Counted from the stretch's first letter, positions 8,281 to 17,062 are shown. The stretch is DNA of 64,000 bases from CAVVSD01 sp963750895 (GCA_963750895.1 CAVVSD010000003.1:372001-436000), one strand, 5' to 3'. Translations and numbers: made by a program. The notes: a model not told the origin generated them from the sequence alone.

Positions 8281-8355
8281 CGGGGCGTAGCTCAGCTTGG
8301 TCAGAGCGCCGCGTTTGGGGCGCGGAGGTCCCCGGTTCAAATCCGGGCGCCCCGA
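8281..8355 (+). tRNA. tRNA-Pro (TGG)
   Basis: A cloverleaf can be drawn by hand. The acceptor stem CGGGGCG (8281-8287) pairs perfectly with CGCCCCG (8348-8354), with discriminator A at 8355. The anticodon stem CCGCG/CGCGG encloses loop TTTGGGG, giving anticodon TGG. The T-arm CCCGG-TTCAAAT-CCGGG is perfect. CCA is not encoded. No integrase lies next to it. Confidence 0.95.
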
Positions 8356-8397
8356 TGGCGGCGGGCCGAACGGCAATCGCGGTTCCGGCCGTCCCGG

Positions 8398-9774
8398 CTA
8401 CCGCCCCGCACGCCAGGCGGCGTGCTCGCGCCCGAGCTGCGTCCGGGGTTCCAGCCCTGCCCGCAGCTCCTCCGCGAGCGCCTGCCAGTCCGCTGCCGCG
8501 CGCAGGTCGCACAGCGTCGAGAAGACCATGTTCTCCATCCGCCGCAGCAGCAGGGCTTCGGCCGGGATGTCGAAGCCGCGGACCATGGTGAGCCAGTCCG
8601 GGCCCAGGCCCATCGCGCGCTCGGCGAGGTCGGCCGCGTAGTCGCCGCTGAGCCGGAAGGGCTGCTCGACGTCCCACATCCACTCGCCCGTGAGCAGCAT
8701 GTAGCGCTTGAGCAGGTTCTCGTCGACGGCGCCCTTCAGGTAGCCCAGGTCGCGGAACGACGCGGCGATCGCGCTCGCGTCCTGCGCGTCGAGCGCCCGG
8801 TAGATGCGCGCCTCCCGATCGACGTAGCCGGGGTCCAGGGAGCGGACGAGGCCGAAGTCCAGCGCGACGAGCCGGCCGTCGGCCTTGTTGCGCATGAGGT
8901 TGCCGGGGTGCGGGTCGCCGAGGGCGAGGTCCATCTCGCGCGCGCTGGCGAAGAAGAAGCGGAACATCGTCTCGCCCAGGCGGTCGCGCTCGGCGTCCTC
9001 GAGCTGCTTCATGACCGCGAAGCCGTCGCCGTCGACCCAGTCGGAGACGAGCACGCGGCGGGTGGAGAGCTCGGTGTCGACGCGCGGGACGAGGACGTGC
9101 GGGTGGTCGCGCCAGTGGCGCGCGACGCGCCGGCCGTTCTGCGCCTCGAGCTCGTAGTCGAGCTCCTCGGAGACGCGCTCGCGCAGCTCGTCGACGAGCG
9201 CCTTGCCGTCGAGGCCGGGGCTGAGGCGCTTGATGAGCGGGACGAGCGCGCGGGCGGCGCGCAGGTCGGCGTCGACCGCCTCCACGATGCCGGGGTACTG
9301 GACCTTGATCGCGACGTCGCGGCCGTCCTTCGTGACGCCGCGGTAGACCTGGCCGATGGAGGCTGCTGCGATCGCCTCGGGATCGAGCTCGGCGAGCACG
9401 CGCGATGGGCTCTCGCCCCAGTCCTCGCGCATGACGCGCTCCACGTCCTTGAACGCCACCCGCGGCGCTTGGTCGCGCAGCACCGCCAGCTTCTCCTTCA
9501 GTCGCTCGCGATCCTCCGGGTCGAGGTTGGGGAGGTCGACCGTCGAGAGGACCTGGCCGAACTTCATGGCCGCACCCTTCATGCGGCCCAGCTGATCGAC
9601 GACCTCCTCGGCGATCTTCGCGTAGCGCCTGCTCTGCGCCTCGCGGCGGCCCTCCTCGCCGCGCCCGCGGTCGGTGATGCGCCCGCCGGCGGCACGGGCG
9701 CCCTGGCCGGCCACGAGCGCGCCGATGCGCGCCGACCGGCCGATCCTCGAGGTAGGGGGTCGTCGTTCGGCCAC
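8398..9774 (-). CDS. ABC1/UbiB/AarF-family atypical kinase
   Basis: A ~458-residue ABC1 kinase-like protein. Family hallmarks are the KxGQ-type segment (GRMKGAAMKFGQVLS), the Ala-rich nucleotide loop (IAAASIGQVYRG), the lysine strand DVAIKVQYPG, the catalytic GDPHPGNLM and the metal-binding ALDFGLV. These proteins are linked to isoprenoid quinone biosynthesis or lipid homeostasis in other bacteria; the substrate here is unknown. The open frame continues to 9864, but that would overlap the divergent SDR start at 9858, so the GTG at 9774 is chosen. Confidence 0.85.
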   Translation of the reverse strand: MAERRPPTSRIGRSARIGALVAGQGARAAGGRITDRGRGEEGRREAQSRRYAKIAEEVVDQLGRMKGAAMKFGQVLSTVDLPNLDPEDRERLKEKLAVLRDQAPRVAFKDVERVMREDWGESPSRVLAELDPEAIAAASIGQVYRGVTKDGRDVAIKVQYPGIVEAVDADLRAARALVPLIKRLSPGLDGKALVDELRERVSEELDYELEAQNGRRVARHWRDHPHVLVPRVDTELSTRRVLVSDWVDGDGFAVMKQLEDAERDRLGETMFRFFFASAREMDLALGDPHPGNLMRNKADGRLVALDFGLVRSLDPGYVDREARIYRALDAQDASAIAASFRDLGYLKGAVDENLLKRYMLLTGEWMWDVEQPFRLSGDYAADLAERAMGLGPDWLTMVRGFDIPAEALLLRRMENMVFSTLCDLRAAADWQALAEELRAGLEPRTQLGREHAAWRAGR

Positions 9775-9857
9775 GACTGATCTACGCGCCCGATCGTGTG
9801 TGGGATCCACATCTGTGATCAGCCACTCACGACGTGCGACGGCTCTAGGATCGGCCG

Positions 9858-10643
9858 ATGGCATCCGTAGCCGCGCGCGGCCGCTTGCAGGGGAAGGTCG
9901 CGCTCATCACCGGCACGGCCGGTGGACAGGGCCGCGCCGCGGCGCTGGCGTTCGCGCGTGAGGGCGCCTCCGTCGTCGGTTGCGACGTCAAGGAGGCCGA
10001 GAGCCGCGAGACCGTCGCCATGGTGCAGGCCGCCGGCGGCACGATGACGTCCATGGAGCCCGTCGACCTCGGCGACTCCGCGACGGCGCGCGCGTGGGTC
10101 GATGAGGCCGCGGCCGTCCACGGCGGCATCGACGTCCTCTACAACAACGCGTCCGCGGCGCGCTTCCAGCCGTTCGCGCAGACGACCGACGACGACTGGC
10201 ACTTCTCGGTCCGCAACGAGCTCGACCTCGTCTTCTACGCCTGCAGCGCCGCCTGGCCGCACCTCGTCGCCCGCGGCGGCGGCTCGATCATCAACACCGG
10301 GTCGATCTCGGGCATGAGCTCGCTGCCCGCGACGCCGGGGAACTTCGCGCACGCCGCGGTGAAGGGCGCGGTGATCGCGCTGACGCGGGAGCTCGCGCTC
10401 GAGGGAGGCAGCGTCGGCATCCGGGCGAACTCGATCAGCCCGGGCATGATCGAGAGCCCCGCGACGGCACCGGCTCTGGCCGCGGATCCGTCCTTCCGGC
10501 AGAACCACCTCGACGCGATCATGCTGCCGCGCACCGGCCTCCCGGAGGACGTCGCGGAGGCGGCCGTGTACCTCGCGTCGGACGAGAGCGGCTGGGTCAC
10601 GGGGTCGAACCTCGTGGTCGACGGCGGCTTCACCGCGAAGTAG
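9858..10643 (+). CDS. Short-chain dehydrogenase/reductase with His at the catalytic Tyr position
   Basis: A 261-residue classical-length SDR. The cofactor loop is ITGTAGGQGRA (~17-27), the NNAS motif (~96-99) and the catalytic serine strand NTGSISG (~147-153) are present, and it ends GSNLVVDGGF. In the active-site helix the expected Tyr-x3-Lys is FAHAAVKG: Lys169 is kept but the Tyr position is His165. It precedes an iron alcohol dehydrogenase and LigAB-like genes with a 34-base gap, suggesting a role in the same catabolic pathway. The substrate is unknown. Confidence 0.85.
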   Translation: MASVAARGRLQGKVALITGTAGGQGRAAALAFAREGASVVGCDVKEAESRETVAMVQAAGGTMTSMEPVDLGDSATARAWVDEAAAVHGGIDVLYNNASAARFQPFAQTTDDDWHFSVRNELDLVFYACSAAWPHLVARGGGSIINTGSISGMSSLPATPGNFAHAAVKGAVIALTRELALEGGSVGIRANSISPGMIESPATAPALAADPSFRQNHLDAIMLPRTGLPEDVAEAAVYLASDESGWVTGSNLVVDGGFTAK

Positions 10644-10645
10644 CC

Positions 10646-10677
10646 GCCGATCGCGCATAACCATTAGCCTGATCGGC
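10646..10677. promoter_or_regulatory. Inverted repeat upstream of the dioxygenase operon
   Basis: GCCGATC at 10646-10652 and GATCGGC at 10671-10677 form a 7-bp inverted repeat around an AT-richer core (ataaccattag). It lies immediately before the start codon at 10678. It could be an operator or promoter site for the iron alcohol dehydrogenase/dioxygenase operon, for example for the LysR protein encoded at its end. Symmetry and position are the only evidence. Confidence 0.3.
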
Positions 10678-11761
10678 ATGCCCGACCTCGAGTTCCGTGC
10701 TCGCACGCGTCTCGTGACCGGCCTCGGGTGCGTGGAGCGCCGGCTCGGCGACGAGCTCCGCGCGCTGGATGCGGGGACGATCGCCGTCGTCGCCGATCGG
10801 GGCTTCGCCGACGCCGGGCTGCTCGACGCGATGCTCGCACCCGTCTCCGGGGTGGACCTGCGGGTCTGCGCGCTCATCGGGGTCGATCCCGACCTCGCAG
10901 AGGCGGAGTCCGCGGCGCGCGCGGCGGAGGACTCGGGGGCCGATGCCGTCCTCGCCGTCGGCGGCGGCAGCGCGCTCTGCGCCGCCAAGGCGGTGGCGAT
11001 GCGGCTGCGCAACCCGGCGCCGCTCGACGCCTACGAGGGCCGCGACCGGCTGCCGTCGCTGCCCGCGCCGACGATCGCGATCCCGACGACGGCGGGCTCC
11101 GGCAGCGAGGTGTCGACGGTCGTCGTCCTCCACGACGCCAACCGGGCGCAGCACCTCGTCGTCCGCGGCCGCGGCTACGAGCCCGACGTCGCGCTGCTCG
11201 ACGGCAGCCTCCTGCGCACGCTCCCCGAGCCGCCGCTCGTCCAGGCGGCGCTCGACGCCCTGAGCCACGCGCTCGAGGCGCTCTGGGCGCACGGCGCCAC
11301 GCGCTTCACCGACACCCTCGCCCTCGCCGCCGCGGCCGACATCCGCGCTGCGCTCCCGCGTGCGATCGCGCGCGAGGACGACGCGATGCAGACGCTCATG
11401 GAGGCCAGCGCGATGGCGAACCTCGCCTGCGGCAACGCCGGGCTCGGCCTCGTCCACGCCCTGACCTCCGCGCCCGACGTGCACCTCCCGCACGGCTACC
11501 AGAACGGCGTCCTGCTCCCGCACGTCGCGGCGTTCAACCGCCCCGCGCTCGACGGCCCGGCCGCGCGTCGCCCTCGACGGCCTCGACGAGCTGTACGCGA
11601 CGATCGGGTTCGACCCGCGCTTCGCGCCCGGCGAGGTCACCGCGGCGGACGCGGAGCTCATGGTCACGGCGGCGTTGGGCAACCCGTTCCGGGAGAACAA
11701 CCGACGCAGGGCCGACGCGGACGAGCTGCGCGAGCTCATGGCCGTCGCGGGGGCGAGATGA
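10678..11761 (+). CDS. Iron-containing alcohol dehydrogenase / maleylacetate reductase, frameshifted
   Basis: This is an Fe-ADH-fold protein of the maleylacetate reductase branch. It shows the NAD-binding AVGGGSALCAAKAVA (~99-113), PTTAGSGSEVS (~139-149), and metal/active-site histidines in ALSHALEALWAHGA and LPHGYQNGVLLPH. The reading frame breaks near 11,553-11,575. The C-terminal part (VALDGLDELYATIGF ... NPFRENNRRRA ... ELMAVAGAR) continues in the +1 frame to a TGA at 11759-11761, which overlaps the next ATG as ATGA. Total corrected length is ~360 residues, normal for the family. The enzyme reduces maleylacetate to 3-oxoadipate in aromatic catabolism. I consider a sequence error more likely than a pseudogene. 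Confidence 0.82.
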
Positions 11762-12570
11762 TCGTCGGCGGCTTCGGCGTGCCGCACACGCCGCACTACC
11801 CCTCGATCGTCGCGAACGGCGGCCCCGCCGCCGAGGAGATCGTCGCGCTCTACGGCGAGGTGCGCGCCCGCCTGGAGGCAGCCCGGCCGGACGTGATCGT
11901 CTTCCTCACGAGCGACCACTACAACCTCTTCTGGGAGACGTGCATCCCGATCTTCAGCGTCGCGGTCGCGCCGTCCGCGTGGGGGGCGAGCGACTACGAC
12001 ACGATCCCGCGGCGCGAGCTGCCGATCGCCTCCGACCTCGCGGTCCACGTGCAGCGCCATCTCGTCCGCGCCGGGTTCGACGTCGCCAAGACCCAGGAGC
12101 TCGAGCTCGACCACACGATCGTCGCGCCGATGCACTTCCTCGCGCCCGACGCCGACATCCCGATCGTCCCCGTGTTCCTCAGCGCGCTCATCCCGCCGCT
12201 GCCGTCGGCCGCGCGCTGCCACGCGTTCGGGCTCGCGCTCCGCGCGGCGCTGGACGACACCGACGCGGGGCGCGTCGCGATCGTGACGAGCGGCAGCTTC
12301 TCGCTCGAGATCGCCGGCCCGCGCACGGCGGAGGGCAACCACGTCGGCGTGCCCGACCCGGCCTGGATGGACCGGGTCCTCGAGCTGCTCGCCGCCGGCG
12401 ACCTGGACACGCTCGTCGCCGAGGCGACCGAGGAGCAGCTCTGGGCCGCGGGCAACGCCGGCGGCGAGACGCTGCTGTGGATCGCGATGCTCGCGGCCGC
12501 CGGCGGCGGGACGCCCGACTTCCTCGAGGCGCAGCGGGCGGCCGGGCACGGCTACGGGGCGTGGGTGTGA
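11758..12570 (+). CDS. Extradiol ring-cleavage dioxygenase, class III (LigB-like catalytic subunit)
   Basis: A 270-residue LigB-superfamily protein. The N-terminal GGFGVPHTPHYP supplies a metal-ligand histidine, and VIVFLTSDHYNLF the second. Later motifs are ELDHTIVAPMHF, VPVFLSA and ATSGSFSLEI-like VTSGSFSLEIAG, with a glutamate-rich C-terminal helix. The family uses non-haem Fe(II) to open catecholic rings. It overlaps the upstream alcohol dehydrogenase by 4 bases and the LigA-like gene downstream by 4 bases, so the three are translationally coupled. Protocatechuate, gallate or a related acid are candidate substrates; sequence alone does not decide. Confidence 0.85.
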   Translation: MIVGGFGVPHTPHYPSIVANGGPAAEEIVALYGEVRARLEAARPDVIVFLTSDHYNLFWETCIPIFSVAVAPSAWGASDYDTIPRRELPIASDLAVHVQRHLVRAGFDVAKTQELELDHTIVAPMHFLAPDADIPIVPVFLSALIPPLPSAARCHAFGLALRAALDDTDAGRVAIVTSGSFSLEIAGPRTAEGNHVGVPDPAWMDRVLELLAAGDLDTLVAEATEEQLWAAGNAGGETLLWIAMLAAAGGGTPDFLEAQRAAGHGYGAWV

Positions 12571-12842
12571 GCGTCTACGCGGTGAACAAGGTCTGTCGCC
12601 GGCTCGTGCACGAGCCGCAGCTGCGCGAGGCGCTCTCCTCGGAGGCGACGGCCGAGGCGGCGCTGCGGGCTGCGACGCCGCCGCTGAGCGACGCGGAGGT
12701 CGCCGCGCTGCTCGCGGGCGACGTCGGGACGCTGTCCCGCGCCGGCTGCAACCACTTCCTCATGAGCCAGCTCGGGCGGTTCGGGCTGTTCGGCCTCGAC
12801 CTCAAGGAGGAGGCTGCGCGCGTGCGGGCGGCGCACCGATGA
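12567..12842 (+). CDS. LigA-like small subunit of extradiol dioxygenase
   Basis: A 91-residue helical protein with a GTG start that overlaps the LigB-like stop as GTGA. It resembles the alpha (LigA) subunit of protocatechuate 4,5-dioxygenase, which caps the active site of the LigB partner. The conserved pattern is an N-terminal helix (VNKVCRRLVHEP), then LSDAEVAALLAGDVGTL, then the loop RAGCNHFLMSQLGRFGLF. Its stop overlaps the LysR start. Context makes the assignment strong despite the small size. Confidence 0.78.
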   Translation: MSVYAVNKVCRRLVHEPQLREALSSEATAEAALRAATPPLSDAEVAALLAGDVGTLSRAGCNHFLMSQLGRFGLFGLDLKEEAARVRAAHR

Positions 12843-13819
12843 CCGGCGCCGATACGCTGGGCCATAGCGATATGGCTATGGAGACCCAGCCCGCCTCTGG
12901 CTTCGACAATCGCATCTCCCTGCAGAAGCTCGAGGTGTTCTGCCTCGTCGTGGAGCTCGGAGGGATCGGTCGCGCGGCCGACCACCTCGGCGTCTCCCAG
13001 CCCGTCGTCACGGCGCACATGCGGACGCTCCAGGAGCGGGTGGGGACGAAGCTCATCTACCGCGACGGCCAGCGCCTGCACCTGACGGAGACCGGCGAGG
13101 CCGTGCACGAGTGGGCCAAGGACGTCCTGACCCGCGGCCGCGAGGTCTCCCGGCAGGTCCAGGGGCTCGCGGACGGCGCCACCGGCACCGCCGTCGTCAT
13201 CGCGAGCATGTCGGTCGGCAGCTACATGCTGCCCGAGGCCGTCAGCGCGTTCGCGCGCGAGCGCCCGCGCGCGTCGATCACCCTGCTCGTGTCGGACTCC
13301 GAGGACGCGAAGGCGGCGCTGGAGCACGGCGGCGCGGACTTCGCGGTCCTGACGGGCGACTCCGAGATGAGCTCGGCGACGCTCGTCGCGGAGCCCGTGT
13401 GCGACCACGAGCTCATCCTCGTCGCGTCGCCCGACGACACGGAGGTGGGTGACGTCGTCGCGATCGAGGACCTGTCCCGGCTGCGCTACGTCTGCTCGCC
13501 CGGGACCCGGCCGCGCCGGCGCCTCGTCGACGCCGCGCTGGAGACCATCGGCGTCCGGGACCGCCGCATCGCGATCCAGCTCGGCCATCCCGAGGCGCTC
13601 AAGCGCGCGACCGCGTCGGGCATCGGCGTGTGCCTCGTGCTGCGCTCGTCGGTCGTGTCCGAGCTGGAGCACGGCACGCTGCGCGAGGTGGCGATCGAGG
13701 GCGCGCGGCTCACGGTGCCGATCGTGATCGTCCAGCGCGCCGACAAGCGGTTCTCCCCGCTGCAGGACGTGCTGCGGGCGACGATCCGCGAGACGCTCGT
13801 CGAGCGCTACGCGGCCTGA
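12839..13819 (+). CDS. LysR-family transcriptional regulator
   Basis: A LysR-type regulator of up to 326 residues. The N-terminal winged helix-turn-helix (~27-85) has LQKLEVFCLVVELGGIGRAADHLGVSQPVVTAHMR in family form, and the C-terminal substrate-binding domain spans ~110-320. The first ATG (12839) overlaps the LigA-like stop. Two later ATGs (12872, 12878) lie within or just after a 20-bp inverted repeat and are also possible starts. Being the last gene of the operon, it probably controls that operon in response to an aromatic intermediate. It is convergent with the GntR gene, overlapping it by 13 bases. Confidence 0.88.
   Translation: MTGADTLGHSDMAMETQPASGFDNRISLQKLEVFCLVVELGGIGRAADHLGVSQPVVTAHMRTLQERVGTKLIYRDGQRLHLTETGEAVHEWAKDVLTRGREVSRQVQGLADGATGTAVVIASMSVGSYMLPEAVSAFARERPRASITLLVSDSEDAKAALEHGGADFAVLTGDSEMSSATLVAEPVCDHELILVASPDDTEVGDVVAIEDLSRLRYVCSPGTRPRRRLVDAALETIGVRDRRIAIQLGHPEALKRATASGIGVCLVLRSSVVSELEHGTLREVAIEGARLTVPIVIVQRADKRFSPLQDVLRATIRETLVERYAA
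12862..12881. promoter_or_regulatory. Inverted repeat CCATAGC-N6-GCTATGG
   Basis: A perfect 7-bp inverted repeat with a six-base spacer (GATATG) overlaps the possible start codons of the LysR gene. The 11-mer ATATGGCTATG inside it recurs on the minus strand at 14476-14486, over the start of the GntR gene. A shared regulator site is possible. Alternatively the match simply encodes Met-Ala-Met at both places. Confidence 0.35.
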
Positions 13820-14490
13820 GCCACGAGGCCGCGGCCGCCCCCGCCGTCGGCGACCGACGCGACGACGGCACGCGCGGACACGAGGTCGGCCTGCACGTCG
13901 AGGCCGCCCGAGGCGAGCCGATCGAGGGACTCCTCGAGGTACGCGACGAGGGTGAGGTAGAGGCTCTGGAGCGGGGCGTTGTGGCTGACCTTCGCGACGC
14001 GGCGGCGCAGGGACATGCTGAGCGCGAGGTACGCCACGCGGTCGTCGGCCTTGGCCTCCATCTGCTCGAGCAGCTTCGTCATGGCCGCGACGTCGGCCTT
14101 CGTGCGGCGTCCGGCCGCGTCCTGATGGACGAGGGGCTCCAGCGCGTCGAGCACGTCGACCGCGTCGTCGAGGCTGTCAGGTCCCCAGTCGAAGCCCAGC
14201 GCGAGCTGCCCGCGCGAGGTGCGTGCGGACGGGGCGGCGACGAACACGCCGCCACCGGGACCCGGTCGGGCGGTGATGAGGCCGCGGAGCTCGAGGAGGC
14301 GGACCGCCTCGTTGACCGTCGCGACCGCGACGCCGAAGCGCTCGCGCAGATCGCCCTTCGTGCCGAGCCGGGCGCCCGACGCATAGGTGCCCCCCGCGAT
14401 CTCACGCTCCAGCTCGCGGGCGATCGCCTCGGCGCGGGACACGCGCGATGCCAGCAGGGAGGCTCCGTCCGCGCTCATAGCCATATGCAT
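13807..14490 (-). CDS. GntR-family transcriptional regulator (FadR/FCD-like)
   Basis: A 227-residue regulator. The N-terminal winged helix (~18-85) shows AIARELEREIAGGTYASGARL, then GDLRERFGVAVATVNEAVRLLELRGLI and the wing GGGVFVA. The C-terminal ~135 residues are helical, as in FCD-type effector domains. It is divergent from the MetE-like gene with 48 bases between starts, so it probably controls that gene and itself. The short intergenic DNA is AT-rich compared with the surroundings and contains two CATATG hexamers (14482-14487 and 14525-14530). Confidence 0.82.
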   Translation of the reverse strand: MHMAMSADGASLLASRVSRAEAIARELEREIAGGTYASGARLGTKGDLRERFGVAVATVNEAVRLLELRGLITARPGPGGGVFVAAPSARTSRGQLALGFDWGPDSLDDAVDVLDALEPLVHQDAAGRRTKADVAAMTKLLEQMEAKADDRVAYLALSMSLRRRVAKVSHNAPLQSLYLTLVAYLEESLDRLASGGLDVQADLVSARAVVASVADGGGGRGLVAQAA

Positions 14491-14538
14491 CTAAGCACAT
14501 TGCCAGAAGGATGACCACAATCAACATATGCTTCTTCG

Positions 14539-15664
14539 ATGACTGCGCGAGCCACGCCGCCGTTCCGCGCCGACCACGTCGGAAGCCTCCTCCGACCCCC
14601 GTCCCTGCTGTCCGCGCGCGAGGCCCACGCGGCCGGGACGCTGACCGACGACGAGCTGCGCGCCGCCGAGGACGCCGCGATCGCCGACGCCGTGCGGATG
14701 CAGGAGTCGGTGGGGCTGCGCGCCGCCACCGACGGCGAGTACCGGCGCGCCTCCTGGATGACGGACTTCGCCTACCAGCTCGCCGGCGTGCGCCCGACCG
14801 GCACCATCGCGACCCCCGCGCCGGCCGGCGGGCGGCTCGACCTCTCGCCGCGCACCGGGGCGTCGCTCATGCAGGTGGACGGCCCGATCGCCCTCGAGCA
14901 CGTCATCTTCGGCGAGGACCTGCGGACGCTGCAGGCGCTCGTGACCACGGCGACCCCGAAGGTCACGATCCCGTCGCCGTCGATGATCCACTTCCGCAGC
15001 GGCCGCGACGAGATCGACGAGCGACGCGTACCCCGACCTCGACGCGTTCTGGGACGACCTCGTGAGCGCCTACCGGGCCGAGGTCGCCGGCCTGGTCGAC
15101 CTCGGCTGCACGTACCTGCAGCTCGACGACGTCAGCCTCGCCTACGTCAACGACCCGGCCCAACGCGAGCGCCTCGCGCGCATCGGCGGCGACCCCGACC
15201 ACCAGCACGAGACGTACGTCGCGCAGATGAACCGCGTGCTGGAGGGCCGCCCGGACGGGCTGACCGTCACGACGCACCTCTGCCGCGGCAACCTGCGGTC
15301 CTCCTGGATGGCCGAGGGCAGCTACGACTTCGTCGCCGAGGCGCTGTTCTCCGGCCTCGACGTGGACGGCTTCTTCCTCGAGTACGACGACGAGCGCTCC
15401 GGGGGCTTCGAGCCGCTGCGCTTCGTGCCGCGCGACAAGGTCGTCGTGCTCGGCCTCGTCACGACGAAGACCGGCGCGCTGGAGCGCAAGGACGACCTCA
15501 AGCGCCGCGTGGAGGACGCCTCGCGCTTCATCGACGTCGACCAGCTCTGCCTCTCGCCGCAGTGCGGCTTCGCCTCGGTGGCCGAGGGCAACAAGCTGAC
15601 CTACGACGACCAGACGGCGAAGCTGCGCCTCGTCGTCGAGACGGCCGAGGAGATCTGGGGCTGA
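14539..15664 (+). CDS. MetE C-terminal-like (cobalamin-independent methionine synthase family) protein, frameshifted
   Basis: A ~374-residue single-domain TIM barrel of the UROD/MetE superfamily, related to the C-terminal half of MetE but half the length of true MetE. Motifs are RADHVGSLLRP at the N-terminus, ATDGEYRRASW, TIPSPSMIHFR, the substrate/metal region LDLGCTYLQLDD-like (GCTYLQLDDVSLA), HLCRGNLRSSW (Cys/His metal ligands) and QLCLSPQCGFAS. The frame breaks near 15,010-15,030; the second half (YPDLDAFWDDLVSAYRAEV onward) is in the +1 frame. Such short paralogues act as methyltransferases or lyases of unknown substrate. A single inserted base is the likely cause. Confidence 0.8.
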
Positions 15665-15667
15665 CGC

Positions 15668-16420
15668 TCAGACGCGGGTGAGCCCGCCGTCGACGGGCAG
15701 CGTCTGGCCCGTGATGAAGGCCGAGTCGTCGGACGCGAAGAACGAGATCGCGCCGACGAGGTCCTCCGGCTGCTGCGTGCGCTTGATCGCCTGGGCGTCA
15801 CGGACGTGGTCGAACCAGCCGAGCGGGCCCTGCGGCCCGGCCTCGGTGCCCTGCGTGCGGACGAGCGAGGGGGCGACGGAGTTGACCGTGACACCGGCGT
15901 CGCCGACCTCCGTCGCGAGCGCGCGCACGAAGCCGATGACGCCGCCCTTGCTCGTCGTGTAGGCGACGAACGACGGCGTGCCGGTGTGGAACGTCGTCGA
16001 GGACACGGCGATGACGCGCCCCCAGCCGTTCTCGATCATCCCCGGGACGAACGCCTTGGACAGGTGGAAGAGCGAGTCGACGTTGACCGCGAGGATCCGC
16101 CGCCAGTCCTCCCACTCGAGCTCGGCGAACGGGATCACGGGGTAGATGCCCGCGCTCGCGACGAGGACGTCGCAGCGGCCGAAGCGCTCCCGCACGGCGT
16201 CCGCGAACGCGCCGACGCTCTCGCGCGAGGAGATGTCGCACTCCAGCCCGAAGCTCTCGCCGCCCGCGTCGGCGATGAGGCGCTCGGTCTCGTCCGTCGG
16301 CTGCAGGTCGGCGATCGCGACCCGGTGGCCGTCGCGCGCGAGCCGCAGCGCGAACGCCTGGCCGATGCTCTGCGCGCCGCCCGTGACGACCGCGACCCTG
16401 CCCTCTGCGTCCCGTTGCAC
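15668..16420 (-). CDS. Short-chain dehydrogenase/reductase
   Basis: A 250-residue classical SDR with an intact active site. It has VTGGAQSIGQAFA (~13-25), ASAGIYP (the NAG equivalent), SSTTFH, the catalytic YTTSKGG (Tyr-x3-Lys) and the C-terminal GQTLPVDGG. The cofactor is probably NAD(H), because an acidic residue follows strand 2 (VAIADLQ). It is separated by three bases from the convergent MetE-like stop and by three bases from the NTF2-like gene upstream, so it is co-transcribed with the latter. The substrate is unknown. Confidence 0.88.
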   Translation of the reverse strand: MQRDAEGRVAVVTGGAQSIGQAFALRLARDGHRVAIADLQPTDETERLIADAGGESFGLECDISSRESVGAFADAVRERFGRCDVLVASAGIYPVIPFAELEWEDWRRILAVNVDSLFHLSKAFVPGMIENGWGRVIAVSSTTFHTGTPSFVAYTTSKGGVIGFVRALATEVGDAGVTVNSVAPSLVRTQGTEAGPQGPLGWFDHVRDAQAIKRTQQPEDLVGAISFFASDDSAFITGQTLPVDGGLTRV

Positions 16421-16423
16421 CGG

Positions 16424-17062
16424 CTAGCCCTCCGCGAGCCAGCCGTAGGCGTCGGCGTAGAACGGCTCGAGGAGGTCGGGGCGGTCGTCGCCCAGCTCGT
16501 CCTGGCCGATCTCGTAGCCCCTCAGGCCGATGGCGTAGGCCCAGATCCGGTACGACGGGCGCAGGTCGCGCAGCGCGTCCCAGTCGATGGGCACCTCCTC
16601 GCCCGGCCGGACGGGGACGATCGTGTCCTTGTTGTAGATCCCGTCGAAGCTGGCCAGGCGCCAGCCGTCCGGCGTGCGCACGAGCCGCGAGAAGAAGCGG
16701 CAGTACTGGGTCATGTCGACCTCGACGCCGTGGACGACGCTGCGGTTGAGGATCTGCGCGTGGCTCTCGCACGTCGCGCGGTCCCCGTTGATGCGGATGT
16801 CGGTGGGCGCGATGAGGTGGATGCTCTCCCGCCCGCGCTGCGCCATGTCGCGCGAGGCCTCGGCGAACTCCCGCCCGGTGCCCTCGAACCACGTGGTCTT
16901 CACGCGCGAGTCCTCGACGTAGTCGTCGGCGAGCTCGTCCCAGCGACGGCGGTCGCGATGGAAGCGCTCGAGGCGGATCCGGTCGGCGATCGCGGCCCGG
17001 TCCTCCTCGGTGCTCGGGCCGGCCGAGCGCAGGTCGTCGCCATCGGAAATGAGTCGAACCAT
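16424..17062 (-). CDS. NTF2/SnoaL-like protein with extended C-terminus
   Basis: A 212-residue protein from the ATG at 17062. It begins with a polar helix (~28-50, RLERFHRDRRRWDELADDY) and a cone-like alpha+beta fold as in SnoaL/NTF2-like hydroxylases or isomerases (VKTTWFEGTGREF, HLIAPTDIRINGDRATCES, CRFFSRLVRTPDGWRLASFD). A ~70-residue C-terminal extension rich in Pro, Asp and Tyr follows. No catalytic residue can be named with confidence. An upstream start at 17098 would approach the divergent hydantoinase promoter and is less likely. Confidence 0.75.
   Translation of the reverse strand: MVRLISDGDDLRSAGPSTEEDRAAIADRIRLERFHRDRRRWDELADDYVEDSRVKTTWFEGTGREFAEASRDMAQRGRESIHLIAPTDIRINGDRATCESHAQILNRSVVHGVEVDMTQYCRFFSRLVRTPDGWRLASFDGIYNKDTIVPVRPGEEVPIDWDALRDLRPSYRIWAYAIGLRGYEIGQDELGDDRPDLLEPFYADAYGWLAEG

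Noticed and set aside
8281..8355. tRNA-Pro as an island attachment site
   Set aside because: The neighbouring genes are ordinary housekeeping genes with no integrase or repeat of the tRNA end.
6526..9780. Very long open frame (over 1,000 codons) on the plus strand
   Set aside because: It runs antisense to DUF1015, CAP and ABC1 genes and through the tRNA-Pro. Composition is Arg/Ala/Gly-rich shadow typical of very GC-rich DNA.
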